Origin: Legionella maceachernii | GTDB lineage: Bacteria; Pseudomonadota; Gammaproteobacteria; Legionellales; Legionellaceae | Assembly (NCBI RefSeq): GCF_900167045.1 | Contig: NZ_FUXJ01000014.1 | Span: 1-64,000, forward strand | Direction: 5' to 3' | Length of the DNA stretch: 64,000 nt | Shown: positions 1 through 9,566 of the stretch, in pieces | Layout of the letters: every line of letters begins with the position of its first letter | How positions within the stretch are numbered: position 1 is the stretch's first letter | The notes under the pieces: generated by a model | What the model was told of the DNA's origin: nothing | Databases searched by the model: none | What the model saw: only the letters and a program-made list of their open reading frames with translations | Position numbers and translations under genes: made by a program

Positions 1-2174
1 AACTGACTTAGGTATTCCTCCTCTTGTTCCCGCTGCTCAATGTATTCATCAAGCAAAGCGAGCTGCAAAACACGAATGACTTGTGGGCGCTTATATTCAA
101 TAGCCATTTCAAGCGCTGTTTTTTCTTGATAGCTAATGGGAGAAAAGAAGCTCATGAAGCCCTCTTCGGTTTTTTCAATCGTGGCGTTAAGATGAATATC
201 AGCACCTGCGTGGATTAAATTGACTGCTAGTTGCTCCTGGCCTTTTTCGATGGCTAAATGCAAGTAGGTGTAATTGCATAAAACATAGCGACCATCATAG
301 GATCGATGCTTTTCTTTTCTACTCATTATCGCATTCAATGAACATTTTTCTGCGCGCATTTTTTCAAAGAGTTGCTGTGCGAAAGCGTTAAGATTATATT
401 CGATAGTAAAATGAAGCGGCGTAATGTCTTTAAACTCGTAATAATCCTCTGGCAACACTAGCGGTTCCCCCCCTAAACTAATCAACCAGGAAATGGTGCT
501 GTCTAGTTGATTGTTTTTTTCTTCCCAATCGCGCAGATATGCTGCCCAAAGGGCTGCCCTTAATAAGCCAATCGGGGGAGGGTAGATGGCGTGCAATTTT
601 TGTAGCGTCTTAAGGGCAAGGTTCTCGCAGCCGATATTGCCATCATCTAAAGCTCTAGCATTTGCCTTTCGCATTACCGCAAAATAGGTCTCACTTAAGA
701 GATCGCTTAGCATTTCCTGTTCTATTTGGTATTTGCAAGTTCTTGAAACGAGTTGTTGCGCCACATCGGGGAGTATTTGAAGGCTTATAGCCAAGTGTGT
801 AGGATTATCGGCGCCATTAACTGAAATGAGATCCTTTAAGATATCACGCAGTATTAGCGGGGAGAAGTCATAATCGGAAAGAAGAGCACGCAACCATGCG
901 AGAGTTTCCGCGTGAGTTTCAATAGAGCAGTATTGGGTGCCTACTAATAAAGCATCCAACATTATAGTGTAGTAAACAGTTCCCTTATAATGGCGTAATA
1001 TCTCCTTAGCCAGGTTAATACGATTAAGCTTTAGTGCATAATAAATGGATGTTTCTAACTCTTTGGTAGGTAATTTGGGTAAAATTAATAAGGCTTCGGA
1101 GCGAAAATCACATTTTATCAAAGAATAAAAGCATTGTTTTAAATCCTTCAATAGCCCATACTTTAAGCACAAGGCCAGCATGGGCTCTCGATTACCCTGA
1201 TAGTCTTGAGATTTAATCCATGCATCATCCTTTACAGACTCATGCCAAGCCTCGTCGAAAAAATGGCCCTTTAGATGTTGCGCATAACCTACCTCTTCCA
1301 ACAAGAATACTGCTGCATACTTAAGGCGTCCCTTAATCGCTGTTTGCAAACGCCACCATTGGGGCTGTAAGAGTCCTTCTGTTGTTTGGGTATAAAAAAT
1401 GTTTCTACCCAAACGCTTCAACAAATAAGGTAGGATAGTTTTATTGTGCTCTCTGTTACAGCAGACGCAATTGATTACATCCTCATAAGAGCGCTCTTGA
1501 GTGATATAAAGTGTTGCCCCTTCGTCAAGCAACCATTGGAAAAAATTGAGGTCACCATAAAAAGCAGCGATGTTTAAAATAGTATCAAACGTAGTTACGC
1601 CAGGTAAATCTTCCCGAATTTGGACTGTTAAATAATGCTTATCGCGTCGAATGTAGCGCTTCAATCCCTCGATTACTTCATCAGGAATAGGGCTTTGTTT
1701 AGCTTCGGCGAGAAGCTCTAAAAAACTCATCTCACTGTAAGCTTTTTTTTTAGGAGGCTGAGCTTGTTTTTTAGAAGTTGAGCTAAATCCGTAGGAATAA
1801 AAATTAGAGTAAGTGGAATGGGTTTTAGAGTTTAAAAGACCATATTGTTTGTAAAACTCATTTCCCTGCAGAGCGAGAAAAGCACTTGTCTTTTCAGCTT
1901 CTGGTATTATATCGTATTTTAAATAATCATAAGCAGCAGTTACGATTTTAAAAGCGCTTTCCGCTGATTTTAATTCTACATTTTTATCCGGATGAAAATG
2001 AAGTGCTAACTGACGGTAGGCCTTTTTAAGTGCTTCTTCGGTATAAGGAGAGGTTAAAGAGAATAGCTTCTTGGGAGTTATCTTCTTTTCCTGCCATTTG
2101 ATAACCACTTCGCACTGTGCTTCAAGCGTTAAGCTATACAGAGGATTTTCTCTATCCTGTAAAGGTAAAGGCAC
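1..2174 (-). CDS. J-domain and ankyrin-repeat protein, C-terminus cut by the window edge
   Basis: An open frame reads from a GTG at 2174 on the minus strand through the left edge without a stop, giving more than 720 codons. The GTG is preceded by AAGGAG at a suitable distance. The nearest upstream ATG, at 2181, is out of frame and soon hits a stop. Residues about 33-88 form a J domain with the HPD triad at 61-63 (HFHPDKN), which in this family stimulates Hsp70 ATPase. The central part is helical and unrecognised. Near the window edge there are ankyrin-like units, such as YLHLAIEKG and LIHAGADIH. Large J-domain or ankyrin proteins in Legionella are often host-directed effectors, but no export signal was tested here. 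It is the second J-domain gene at this locus. Confidence 0.8.
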   Translation of the reverse strand, partial: MPLPLQDRENPLYSLTLEAQCEVVIKWQEKKITPKKLFSLTSPYTEEALKKAYRQLALHFHPDKNVELKSAESAFKIVTAAYDYLKYDIIPEAEKTSAFLALQGNEFYKQYGLLNSKTHSTYSNFYSYGFSSTSKKQAQPPKKKAYSEMSFLELLAEAKQSPIPDEVIEGLKRYIRRDKHYLTVQIREDLPGVTTFDTILNIAAFYGDLNFFQWLLDEGATLYITQERSYEDVINCVCCNREHNKTILPYLLKRLGRNIFYTQTTEGLLQPQWWRLQTAIKGRLKYAAVFLLEEVGYAQHLKGHFFDEAWHESVKDDAWIKSQDYQGNREPMLALCLKYGLLKDLKQCFYSLIKCDFRSEALLILPKLPTKELETSIYYALKLNRINLAKEILRHYKGTVYYTIMLDALLVGTQYCSIETHAETLAWLRALLSDYDFSPLILRDILKDLISVNGADNPTHLAISLQILPDVAQQLVSRTCKYQIEQEMLSDLLSETYFAVMRKANARALDDGNIGCENLALKTLQKLHAIYPPPIGLLRAALWAAYLRDWEEKNNQLDSTISWLISLGGEPLVLPEDYYEFKDITPLHFTIEYNLNAFAQQLFEKMRAEKCSLNAIMSRKEKHRSYDGRYVLCNYTYLHLAIEKGQEQLAVNLIHAGADIHLNATIEKTEEGFMSFFSPISYQEKTALEMAIEYKRPQVIRVLQLALLDEYIEQREQEEEYLSQ

Positions 2175-2829
2175 AACTCATCTCCTTGTCACCGCGAAGT
2201 GCAGCAAATTTTACTGAAATGATGTCTTAATGTCAATAATTAGCAAAGATTGTAACTAAATTGCAAATTATTGCTTTTAACAGAGAAGGTTAAAAATAAA
2301 GGAGCCCATTTTTCTACATTGGGATGGAAAAACATTGATTCATGTGTCCCAGGTACCAGATGGACTTTTATTTTTCCTTGTACTTATCCTTGCCATCCGC
2401 CCACCTTAATTTTAGACATAAAAAAACCGCTCGATTTGAGCTTATTGACCTAAGTCAATAGAGGCTTGGCGGGTGTGTTAAGCTGATTATAGCTAAATAC
2501 CGGTTATGATGGGAAATAAAATAATTGTGACAAAAGAAGCGTGTTCTCTATATAAGCCAGAGCTCCACTATATTCCATCACCAAACTTATATTTATTAGT
2601 GATTTCTTTGAGTTGTTCAGTATGTGATTCAAAGATGGTAAACCTATCCTTCTGAGATACTCGTTTTTTTATTATCGGTATTGGTTTCATCAATTTCGAT
2701 AAGGTTTTGGATTCTGGATTAGAGTTACTTTTTTTCGACCGAAGGTTTTGCTTCTAGGTGGCGATTTTTAAGTGCTTAGAGTGCGTAGCTGGCAAAGGAA
2801 TACCAGGGAAGAAGATAAGCCGTAAGCGT
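2175..2829. other. AT-rich intergenic stretch, no gene supported
   Basis: No credible coding region is seen. A 60-codon plus-strand frame at 2271-2453 has no ribosome-binding site and no recognisable motif. The stretch separates the J-domain/ankyrin gene from IS66 debris, so it may contain further worn insertion-sequence DNA, but I could not identify ends or inverted repeats. Confidence 0.5.
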
Positions 2830-3129
2830 TTAACCAACCGCCTTCTTGTAAGGAAAAATTAGCTTAGGTATATTTCGCATACTGATTAATTGGTCTGGAT
2901 TCACATTAAATGGCAGGAGCAAATCGAGTTGTTCGATGGTGTGGGCATTATGAATATTGGAAAGAACGTATTTGAACCAAGCAAAAGGGTCAACCTGATG
3001 TTGTTTACAAGTTTCGATAAGGGAAAAGAGGATGCTATCAGCGTTAGCGCCGATGTCATTCCCATGAAAGAGCCAGTTTTTGCGGGCCAATAACAAAGGG
3101 TTTAATAGAGCGCTCAGTACGATTGTTAT
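2830..3129 (-). pseudogene. IS66-family transposase TnpC, C-terminal fragment, frameshifted
   Basis: The minus-strand translation matches the C-terminal end of IS66 TnpC: ARKNWLFHGND, then a SLIETCKQ helix, then LDLLLPFN. Upstream, the expected NRTERSIKPFVIGRKNW stretch appears in a different frame. The two join at a run of three C around 3085-3089, where one base appears inserted. The reading stops abruptly at 3129-3130, where group II intron sequence begins. Most of TnpC (the DDE core) is absent here. This is a transposase relic. Confidence 0.8.
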
Positions 3130-4190
3130 GTGCGCCCTGCTAAGGGCAATATGTTCAGTGGGTTCAAATCCCACACGGTTACTATTACTCCAGCCGGAAG
3201 TACTTTGGAGTAGCTCAGGAGGCAACGAATGGGTTAAAGCATCTGAAGAAAAAGGCTCTTTAGGAGGTCAACGACTGTGCGGGCCATAGCGCGCAGCGAA
3301 CACTGAGCAGGCCTCGAAAATGCCTTCTGGTAAACGACCCGCCATAATAACGGGGAAGTTCGATGCTGATTGGGGATTGAGTATTAAGTGAACCCATTAG
3401 TACCAGCGAGGTAGTGGTGATAGCGCGTACAGGAGAGGACATATAGTCAACAGGGGAAGTCTATAGGGTGAATAATTGGCACTTATTAAACAATCGTTCC
3501 GTGAGGAACTGAGATTGAACCTTATAGATGGCGGATGGGCTGGTAGTACCGAGGAGAGCTGGTAATGCAGATGGAGGGAAGCGGCCCTGATTTAAAGGGA
3601 ATGTAATAAGTAGAGAGAGCAAGGTGATTGACGGAAGTCTAGGAACACTGAGTAATATCGTTCAGAAACTACAGAGTGCATTACACGCAAAAGCTAAGGC
3701 TGAACCAAACTACCGATTTTACACACTCTGGGACAAGATATACCGCGAAGATATTCTGACAATTGCCTACTTAAAATGCCGCAGGAATGCTGGTAGTCAT
3801 AGCATAGACGAAGAGACCTTTTCGGCAATTGACCAGGCGGGAGTGAAAGAATGGATTGGGAAGCTACAGGAGGAGCTTAGGATAAAAACATATGAACCAC
3901 AGCCCCTTTGACGAGTTTGGATCCCAAAAGCAAATAGGAAATCGATGCGTCCCCTTAGCATTACTTGTATAAAAGATTGAGTAGTTCAACAAGCAATGCT
4001 TATCCTGCTAAATCCCATATTTGAAGCAGATTTATTGCCAGAACAATATGGTTTCAGGGCAAGAGTAGATGCAAAGATGGCCATAAGACGGGTGTATTTC
4101 CATATAACCGACTTTAAGCGGACAAAAAATGGTCATATTTACGATGTGGATTTTAGAGAGGAGTATCAAGATGCCTAATCAAAATTCTAT
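3130..4190 (+). mobile_element. Decayed group II intron inserted in IS66 tnpC
   Basis: The sequence beginning at 3130 reads GTGCGCCC, matching the GUGYG 5' end of bacterial group II introns. About 490 bases of structured, GC-richer, non-coding sequence follow, as expected for ribozyme domains I-IV, and then a reverse-transcriptase reading frame. The intron lies antisense to the transposase fragment. The maturase portion is truncated, and no 3' domain V/VI hairpin or continuation of tnpC was found after it. The right boundary is approximate. The element looks immobile. Confidence 0.65.
3624..4178 (+). pseudogene. Group II intron reverse transcriptase/maturase, broken N-terminal part
   Basis: The frame gives an intron-encoded protein start: AYLKCRRNAGSHSIDEETF, then a KLQEELRIKTYEPQPL segment, RVWIPKAN, VVQQAMLILLNPIFEADLLP, EQYGFRAR and a degenerate DVDF region. 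These correspond to RT blocks 0-3. The same frame is interrupted by TGA at 3909-3911 and again near 3985, each where Arg or similar is expected. It ends before the catalytic YADD block. With no active-site block or maturase domain, this cannot be a working reverse transcriptase. Confidence 0.75.
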
Positions 4191-4326
4191 CAGTGCCAAT
4201 TTCCACGATCTGGATGAGAGAAAATAGGCTGAATCATACTTCAAAGGATAATTTCCCAAAACCACATTCTCATTTTTCGACTACGACTTTAATAAAATTT
4301 ATTTTTAATTATGACAAGGAGTGTTT

Positions 4327-5805
4327 ATGCGAAAAAATCACCGGCTTTATTTAGAGTTTTTTGATCATGGTTCCGACGAGGACTATTCTTCCGAGGAGCT
4401 CAAAAGAATCGAGGAAAGGAAGCAGCAAATTTATCGGCTTCTAAGCGATCGCTCTCTCTTTCCTCAGACAGCTTCTGCGCGCGTCAAATTTGCAATGGGT
4501 GTTGCCAACTTACTGCTTGGATACTTCGGCCTCCCTTCGAAAACATACCCAATTCAAGTGAATACCAAGGGGCCGGCTGGTTTTGCCAGATATTTATGGA
4601 CTGCATTAATGGTATTTGGAAAACACCATCCGGATGGGGCATTTGGCCATGAGGCAATAGTGATCAGCGGAAGCTCAGAACGCTATCCTGAGGAAGAATT
4701 AGGGGGATTTTGGTCAACTTTTTCCGCAAAATCACTCTATGAAACGGTATTTAAACATTATCTCACTCAAGAGATGCTCGTCCTGACGGAAAATCCTGAG
4801 TTATTTGAAGGCGTTTCCAGCGAGCAATATAAAACAGTGGATGAACAAATAACAGCTGGCAAAGAAAAAATAGCCAAAGAGTTGGATAAAGAAAAGGAAA
4901 AACAGCAGCACATTGAAACACTCCTCAATAACCCTCTGCTTTTCCCCAAAACACCTTCTGCGCGTGTCAAATTTGCAATGGCTATCGCCAATCTTTACCT
5001 TGTAAATAAGGAGCCTCCCTCAGAAGAACACCCCATTGTTATAGAAATTAGAAATACAGGGGAAACATCAAAAATTGTAAGGTATTTATGGACTGCGTTC
5101 ATGGTGTTTGGAAAAAACCATCCCCATGCCCCCTTTAATCATAAAGCAATCGTCGTACATGACTGTACGTTCTCAGAAGATAAAGAGCTTGGTGGGTTTT
5201 GGTCAACCTTTTCGAAAGTGTCGCTTTACGAAACAGAGTTTAAGCACCACCTCCACCCAAGCATGCTAGTACTCAGTGAAAACCCCGAATTATTTGAAGG
5301 CATTTCCAATGAAGTGTATAGAACCATCGCTGAACAAATTAGGGCAAAAGAGGAAGGCCCGTTTAAAAGTCTAGCCCAAATGCAAGCAGAGGCAAGCACC
5401 CATGAAGTGCCGCAAAATAAGGGGCTAACTCAAGCGTCGAAAATGCAAAAAGCCCTTTGTGATAAACCATCCAGTGCCAAGACGAGTTCATCAACACCAT
5501 CTATCCCATCAAGTGCATCGGATAAAGAAACCGAGCAAAGCGCTTTAGAGTTAGCCCAATTAACCGAAGAAAATAAGCCAGGCGATTTTAAACAGGTATT
5601 TTCCTCTTATCTTCATGCAGCACGCTCTGGGCATAGCGAAGCCTTGGTGTCACTGGAAAGGCTTGCCCAAGAAGCGAACAAAGACCAGCAATTAGCTCTT
5701 AGCCAATTATATGGCTCTTTTTTTCACAACGATGAAAAGGCGGCCTACTGGCGCCAAAAAGCGACCGAAATCGCACAACCTTCATTCGATATTCAATTTA
5801 ATTAA
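4327..5805 (+). CDS. Protein with an internal duplication and Sel1-like C-terminus, first gene of toxin operon
   Basis: I chose ATG 4327 because AAGGAG lies five bases upstream; GTG 4321 would overlap that site. The protein has about 492 residues. A unit of about 130 residues occurs twice (roughly 43-173 and 204-339). Each copy contains FP.T.SARVKFAM, RYLWTA.MVFGK.HP, GGFWSTFS, SLYET.FKH, MLVL.ENPELFEG. A Ser/Thr-rich linker follows, then a C-terminal stretch (about 424-485) resembling a Sel1/TPR-like helical repeat (AARSGHSEALVSLERLAQ, KAAYWRQKA). I do not recognise the duplicated domain. The stop is 14 bases before the J-domain nuclease gene, so they are probably co-transcribed. A chaperone, adaptor or co-effector role is only inference. 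Confidence 0.8.
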   Translation: MRKNHRLYLEFFDHGSDEDYSSEELKRIEERKQQIYRLLSDRSLFPQTASARVKFAMGVANLLLGYFGLPSKTYPIQVNTKGPAGFARYLWTALMVFGKHHPDGAFGHEAIVISGSSERYPEEELGGFWSTFSAKSLYETVFKHYLTQEMLVLTENPELFEGVSSEQYKTVDEQITAGKEKIAKELDKEKEKQQHIETLLNNPLLFPKTPSARVKFAMAIANLYLVNKEPPSEEHPIVIEIRNTGETSKIVRYLWTAFMVFGKNHPHAPFNHKAIVVHDCTFSEDKELGGFWSTFSKVSLYETEFKHHLHPSMLVLSENPELFEGISNEVYRTIAEQIRAKEEGPFKSLAQMQAEASTHEVPQNKGLTQASKMQKALCDKPSSAKTSSSTPSIPSSASDKETEQSALELAQLTEENKPGDFKQVFSSYLHAARSGHSEALVSLERLAQEANKDQQLALSQLYGSFFHNDEKAAYWRQKATEIAQPSFDIQFN

Positions 5806-5819
5806 GCAGGAATAATGAG

Positions 5820-8800
5820 ATGAGAGATTTATATGAAGTTCTTGGTGTTCCCAAGGAAGCCACCCCGAATGAAATAAAAAATGCCTATCGAAAACTCTCT
5901 TTACAGGCGCATCCTGATAGAGGGGGAAGTACTGAACGCATGCAACACCTAAATGCTGCCTATGAAGTACTCTCTGATCCAACTAAAAGACGGCATTTTG
6001 ATGCAAGTTTGGATGCAGCAAGAGAAGCAGACGTGGATGAGGAGTCCGCTGTCGATATTGTGGGGCATTTAAGGGAAGGCAAAACAATCCCCTATTCCTT
6101 TTCATTTAGGGCAGCGCACACAGAATTCCTCAAACAATGCCAGCATACCCCTTTATCGCCCCGAGAAAAAGAAAAGAAACCTTTTAGCTCAACTCATTAT
6201 TCGTTTTCAGGCATGAACTATGCCCATATTTTTGATTTGCTGCACGCAAAAAGGGATTATTCCCAACTTGAAGCGGCAACCGTTCCAAAGGAAGCCTTAA
6301 CGGTACAACTGGCCGTAAAAATACTCATGGATTTTTTATCAGGGCGCTATTATGGCCCTGCTTTAACAAAGCTTATTGATTATTTATCGCAACAGGTACC
6401 CAAAACGGGCCAGCAGGTTTCAATAGACACTTTTTATCAAGGTGTTTTTGAAATCATTGCTTTGGCAGAAAAGCCTGCTAAAGAACACCAGTCCCTGATT
6501 TCAGCCATGCAAAAACTCTCTGATTTTGCTAAACGAGCACCGGATGGGCTCCTGCCAATCCTAATCCCGCTTTTTTATGATAGCCATTTCAGAAACTTAT
6601 TTGCCTATACCCTGACGTTATCGTGGCATTCTGATGAGGGCAAGCTAGAGCCTGGTCTGTTCCAACAATTTGACGGGTATGAAGAAACAAAAAACCTTCT
6701 TCTGGTGTTAAAAGAGCGCCTATCAACTAGCAGTGAAATAAAGGAATTAACGGAATTAATCCGTTATGTCAAATTGCTTTTCTTGTTTGAAAAAGACAAG
6801 CACCGGAGGGAAGCTGAGGAAAAAGAGGCAGACGCTTACCGAGAAAGTGCTTTTCACTGTCTTGATTGGATCCCTGCGTTACTTGATAAATGTAACCGGG
6901 AAGTGCTTGCCAATGTTTTTTTGCAAGTGGGTTTCCAATTGCAACGGGCAGCCAGTGTTTCAGAGTCCCCTACCGAGCAAATGGCTGATGAGCAACTCGC
7001 TTTAAAACTCTATTTAACCGCAGTAGGCATTGCGCCCCATTGCACGCCCAATGTGGAAATTTATATCAATACTGCAGTTATAAAAGGCCTGTCATCGTTC
7101 ACTTATCAAAACAAAGTCTTGCAAGAGATTCTTCCTGTCTTGAAGGAAAGAACCTTAAACCTTGTGGACGTTTTTCCTTTTCTTGAGAGTCCAAAATCAA
7201 ATATCACGCTGGTAAAAGAAGAACATAAAACCCTACACTTGATGCGCCGCCTGCTTAAAACCATGGTTGCCATTTACGACCATAATAAATCCCATGCACC
7301 AGCCATTCCTCTCGGCCATGATTCGGTCACCATTTTGTATCAAGCGTATGAAGCGTGTTTAAAAAACTGGTACCAGGAGGAATATGATCCGGTTTTGGAA
7401 AACCAGTTTCGGGTCGAATTGATGGAAGAATTATTGTTCGATAATGGCTGGACTTTTTTAGACGTCGAACAACGGCTGACTTCACCCTGGATTATGGTCG
7501 ATAGAAACAAGGACGGCTGGCTCAATCCAACACGCACCTTGCCGTTTCCTAAGGATGAGGAAGTGACCATTTATCGGGCCATTAATGGGGCAAAAATCAA
7601 TTATAAGACCGGTGAGATTGAGTTTTATTTAACGCCCTGGAGTCAAGACAGGCCTAGTTATGAGCGATTATTTACCTTATATGACTTTCAGGAGATGCTG
7701 GAAAAAAACCTGCAAGGGGCTATTTTTAGCCTCGACCCGGCGGATGCCAATAAACCTTATCATCCGTTTAACAAAATGCGCTATGCACCAAACCAACTTT
7801 TAGAAACTGAATTATTCAATACCATGTTGATGACGGATTATATCCTTAAATTCCTGACAACAGACCAGGAAGTCCAAGGTTATTATCCCTTTGCCCAACG
7901 GCCAGTTGACGACATGATTCAGCATTTGCCTGGGTATTTGCGCAAAATAATCAAAGATTTTCAAAGTACGCAGCATTCAGGCCAGCTCCATCGTTTTTGG
8001 ATTGAGGCAGAAGAGTTGAATCTCTTTGTTGATGAGCAAGGTCAGGATGAAAATAAAACCACTCGAATTGGCGTTGATACGGTTAAGATGGTGGTTAAAA
8101 AGCACCGTATGGAAAGGGACATTAATGGTGAACTTCATGATGTTTTGGATGATGAAGAAGGATGGCCCATTTATGTGCTAACTCCTCAACAATTTCAGGA
8201 GCTATCACAAGGGAAACGAACCATTATAGGCCATGCCATGATTTTTATTCATGCAGAGGCCAAGTTGTATTATTGGGAAAACCAGGAGGTTGTAAAATCG
8301 TTTTTCCCAACACGAGAATATCGCGATACTTTAATCCGGCTATATACCCAACCACGAGATGGGGATGGAAAGGTCATTGCCAATAGCAGCAATATGCCCT
8401 TGATTTACAAAGTGACTACGGAAATGGCCCAGCATGCGGGCATGCCTAATCGTTACTCACCCGAATTTATCTTTGCCCATAAATTTACAACCCATTACGA
8501 TGAGTTTGCCCAATACTTACCTGAATTTGGCCGCTTAAGGGAGCTGAGCAGGATATCTGCCTTGATTCGTTATTTAAGTGGTATCCGCCAAGCGAATAAA
8601 GAATCAATCCAAGCTTTAAATGCCTTGCTTGGGATCTCTTTTGCATACAATTATTTTACATTACATGCCTATAAGGTGTATCAGCAAGAGCAGGACAGAG
8701 TGCTTCAACACACGATGTCTACCTTTAAAAAATGGCGTGAACAAATTCCTAAAGCAGTCTTAAGTACCATGAGTCAAGAGGACAAGTGGAAGCTTACTGA

Positions 8801-9554
8801 TAAGATGTCTTCCCACTTTCCACATAGCCCTTATGCTGATATCGAGATGGCTTTTGAGCATGGGGATGATAAGGCTGTTGACCGTATAGCTGCTGAAGAA
8901 TCCAAGCATCTTTTTCATGAGCAAAGGGAAAAGGATTTAAAGCTAGCTTGGGGTTTTTTTAACGCCCATTTCAGCGATGAAGAAGAACAAAACAAAGAGG
9001 TGACTAAAGAGTGTTTATGGGTTCCTGCGAGTGTCCGCCATGAAGTGCATAAAGAGGACTCTAGAGGGACCAACCGTTATTCATTTTTTGTTTATGGTGG
9101 GGTCAATGTCCAACCTCGGATTAATGTGGTCCAGGGCGGCAATAGGCCGCTCGGTGGTAATCCAGTTAATGGGGGTTCTTTTAACCGTAATGCGGTTACA
9201 AAAGGGTTTCAAGACCATCATATTGCTAGTAATACCAATAGCCATACAAAAAACCATCAAGCTTTTGCTTTAGCAGGCATCAATATTAATTCGCGCGCTA
9301 ATAAGATATACTTACCTACCGATCCTTCTCTGCATAAAACGCGCTCCATTCACCAGGGCCGGCATACTAATAGCTACAGTGTAAAAGTGGCTCGACGCTT
9401 GGATACAGTGGTAGAGCAAGGGAGAGCTCAAGGGTGGACCCAACAGCAATATCGGGCAGAAACAAGAAAAGTGTTATCTGCATTACGCCAGGAATTACGA
9501 GCAGGTAATATTGGCTTGAACAAGAATCTTAGACCCGAGGCCACCAAGTGGTAG
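5820..9554 (+). CDS. Predicted polymorphic toxin: N-terminal J domain, C-terminal AHH-like nuclease
   Basis: The protein has 1244 residues. Residues 1-66 are a canonical J domain (DLYEVLGVPKEATPNEIK, with HPD at 31-33), which would recruit an Hsp70. Residues 70 to about 1070 are mostly helical and unrecognised. A Gly/Asn-rich linker (about 1085-1130) leads into a C-terminal domain with DHHIAS (His1133, His1134), NHQAFALAGI, SRANKIYLP, and IHQGRH (His1178, His1182) followed by SYSVKVARRL. That order of His-His, Asn-x-x-x-LP and H-x-G-x-H matches AHH-type nucleases of the HNH/Endo VII superfamily used by bacterial polymorphic toxins. Position 1132 is Asp rather than Ala. The next gene, 12 bases on, looks like the matching immunity protein. 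Delivery route and target (bacterial or eukaryotic) are not shown by the sequence. Confidence 0.82.
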   Translation: MRDLYEVLGVPKEATPNEIKNAYRKLSLQAHPDRGGSTERMQHLNAAYEVLSDPTKRRHFDASLDAAREADVDEESAVDIVGHLREGKTIPYSFSFRAAHTEFLKQCQHTPLSPREKEKKPFSSTHYSFSGMNYAHIFDLLHAKRDYSQLEAATVPKEALTVQLAVKILMDFLSGRYYGPALTKLIDYLSQQVPKTGQQVSIDTFYQGVFEIIALAEKPAKEHQSLISAMQKLSDFAKRAPDGLLPILIPLFYDSHFRNLFAYTLTLSWHSDEGKLEPGLFQQFDGYEETKNLLLVLKERLSTSSEIKELTELIRYVKLLFLFEKDKHRREAEEKEADAYRESAFHCLDWIPALLDKCNREVLANVFLQVGFQLQRAASVSESPTEQMADEQLALKLYLTAVGIAPHCTPNVEIYINTAVIKGLSSFTYQNKVLQEILPVLKERTLNLVDVFPFLESPKSNITLVKEEHKTLHLMRRLLKTMVAIYDHNKSHAPAIPLGHDSVTILYQAYEACLKNWYQEEYDPVLENQFRVELMEELLFDNGWTFLDVEQRLTSPWIMVDRNKDGWLNPTRTLPFPKDEEVTIYRAINGAKINYKTGEIEFYLTPWSQDRPSYERLFTLYDFQEMLEKNLQGAIFSLDPADANKPYHPFNKMRYAPNQLLETELFNTMLMTDYILKFLTTDQEVQGYYPFAQRPVDDMIQHLPGYLRKIIKDFQSTQHSGQLHRFWIEAEELNLFVDEQGQDENKTTRIGVDTVKMVVKKHRMERDINGELHDVLDDEEGWPIYVLTPQQFQELSQGKRTIIGHAMIFIHAEAKLYYWENQEVVKSFFPTREYRDTLIRLYTQPRDGDGKVIANSSNMPLIYKVTTEMAQHAGMPNRYSPEFIFAHKFTTHYDEFAQYLPEFGRLRELSRISALIRYLSGIRQANKESIQALNALLGISFAYNYFTLHAYKVYQQEQDRVLQHTMSTFKKWREQIPKAVLSTMSQEDKWKLTDKMSSHFPHSPYADIEMAFEHGDDKAVDRIAAEESKHLFHEQREKDLKLAWGFFNAHFSDEEEQNKEVTKECLWVPASVRHEVHKEDSRGTNRYSFFVYGGVNVQPRINVVQGGNRPLGGNPVNGGSFNRNAVTKGFQDHHIASNTNSHTKNHQAFALAGININSRANKIYLPTDPSLHKTRSIHQGRHTNSYSVKVARRLDTVVEQGRAQGWTQQQYRAETRKVLSALRQELRAGNIGLNKNLRPEATKW

Positions 9555-9566
9555 GAGGAATAAAAC

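Noticed and set aside
2271-2453. 60-codon plus-strand frame in the left intergenic region
   Set aside because: No ribosome-binding site, no motif, and no neighbour; length is within chance in AT-rich DNA.
3158-3174. T-arm-like sequence GTGGGTTCAAATCCCAC resembling the end of a tRNA
   Set aside because: No anticodon arm, D arm or acceptor stem is found around it; it lies inside group II intron domain I, where such a hairpin is expected.
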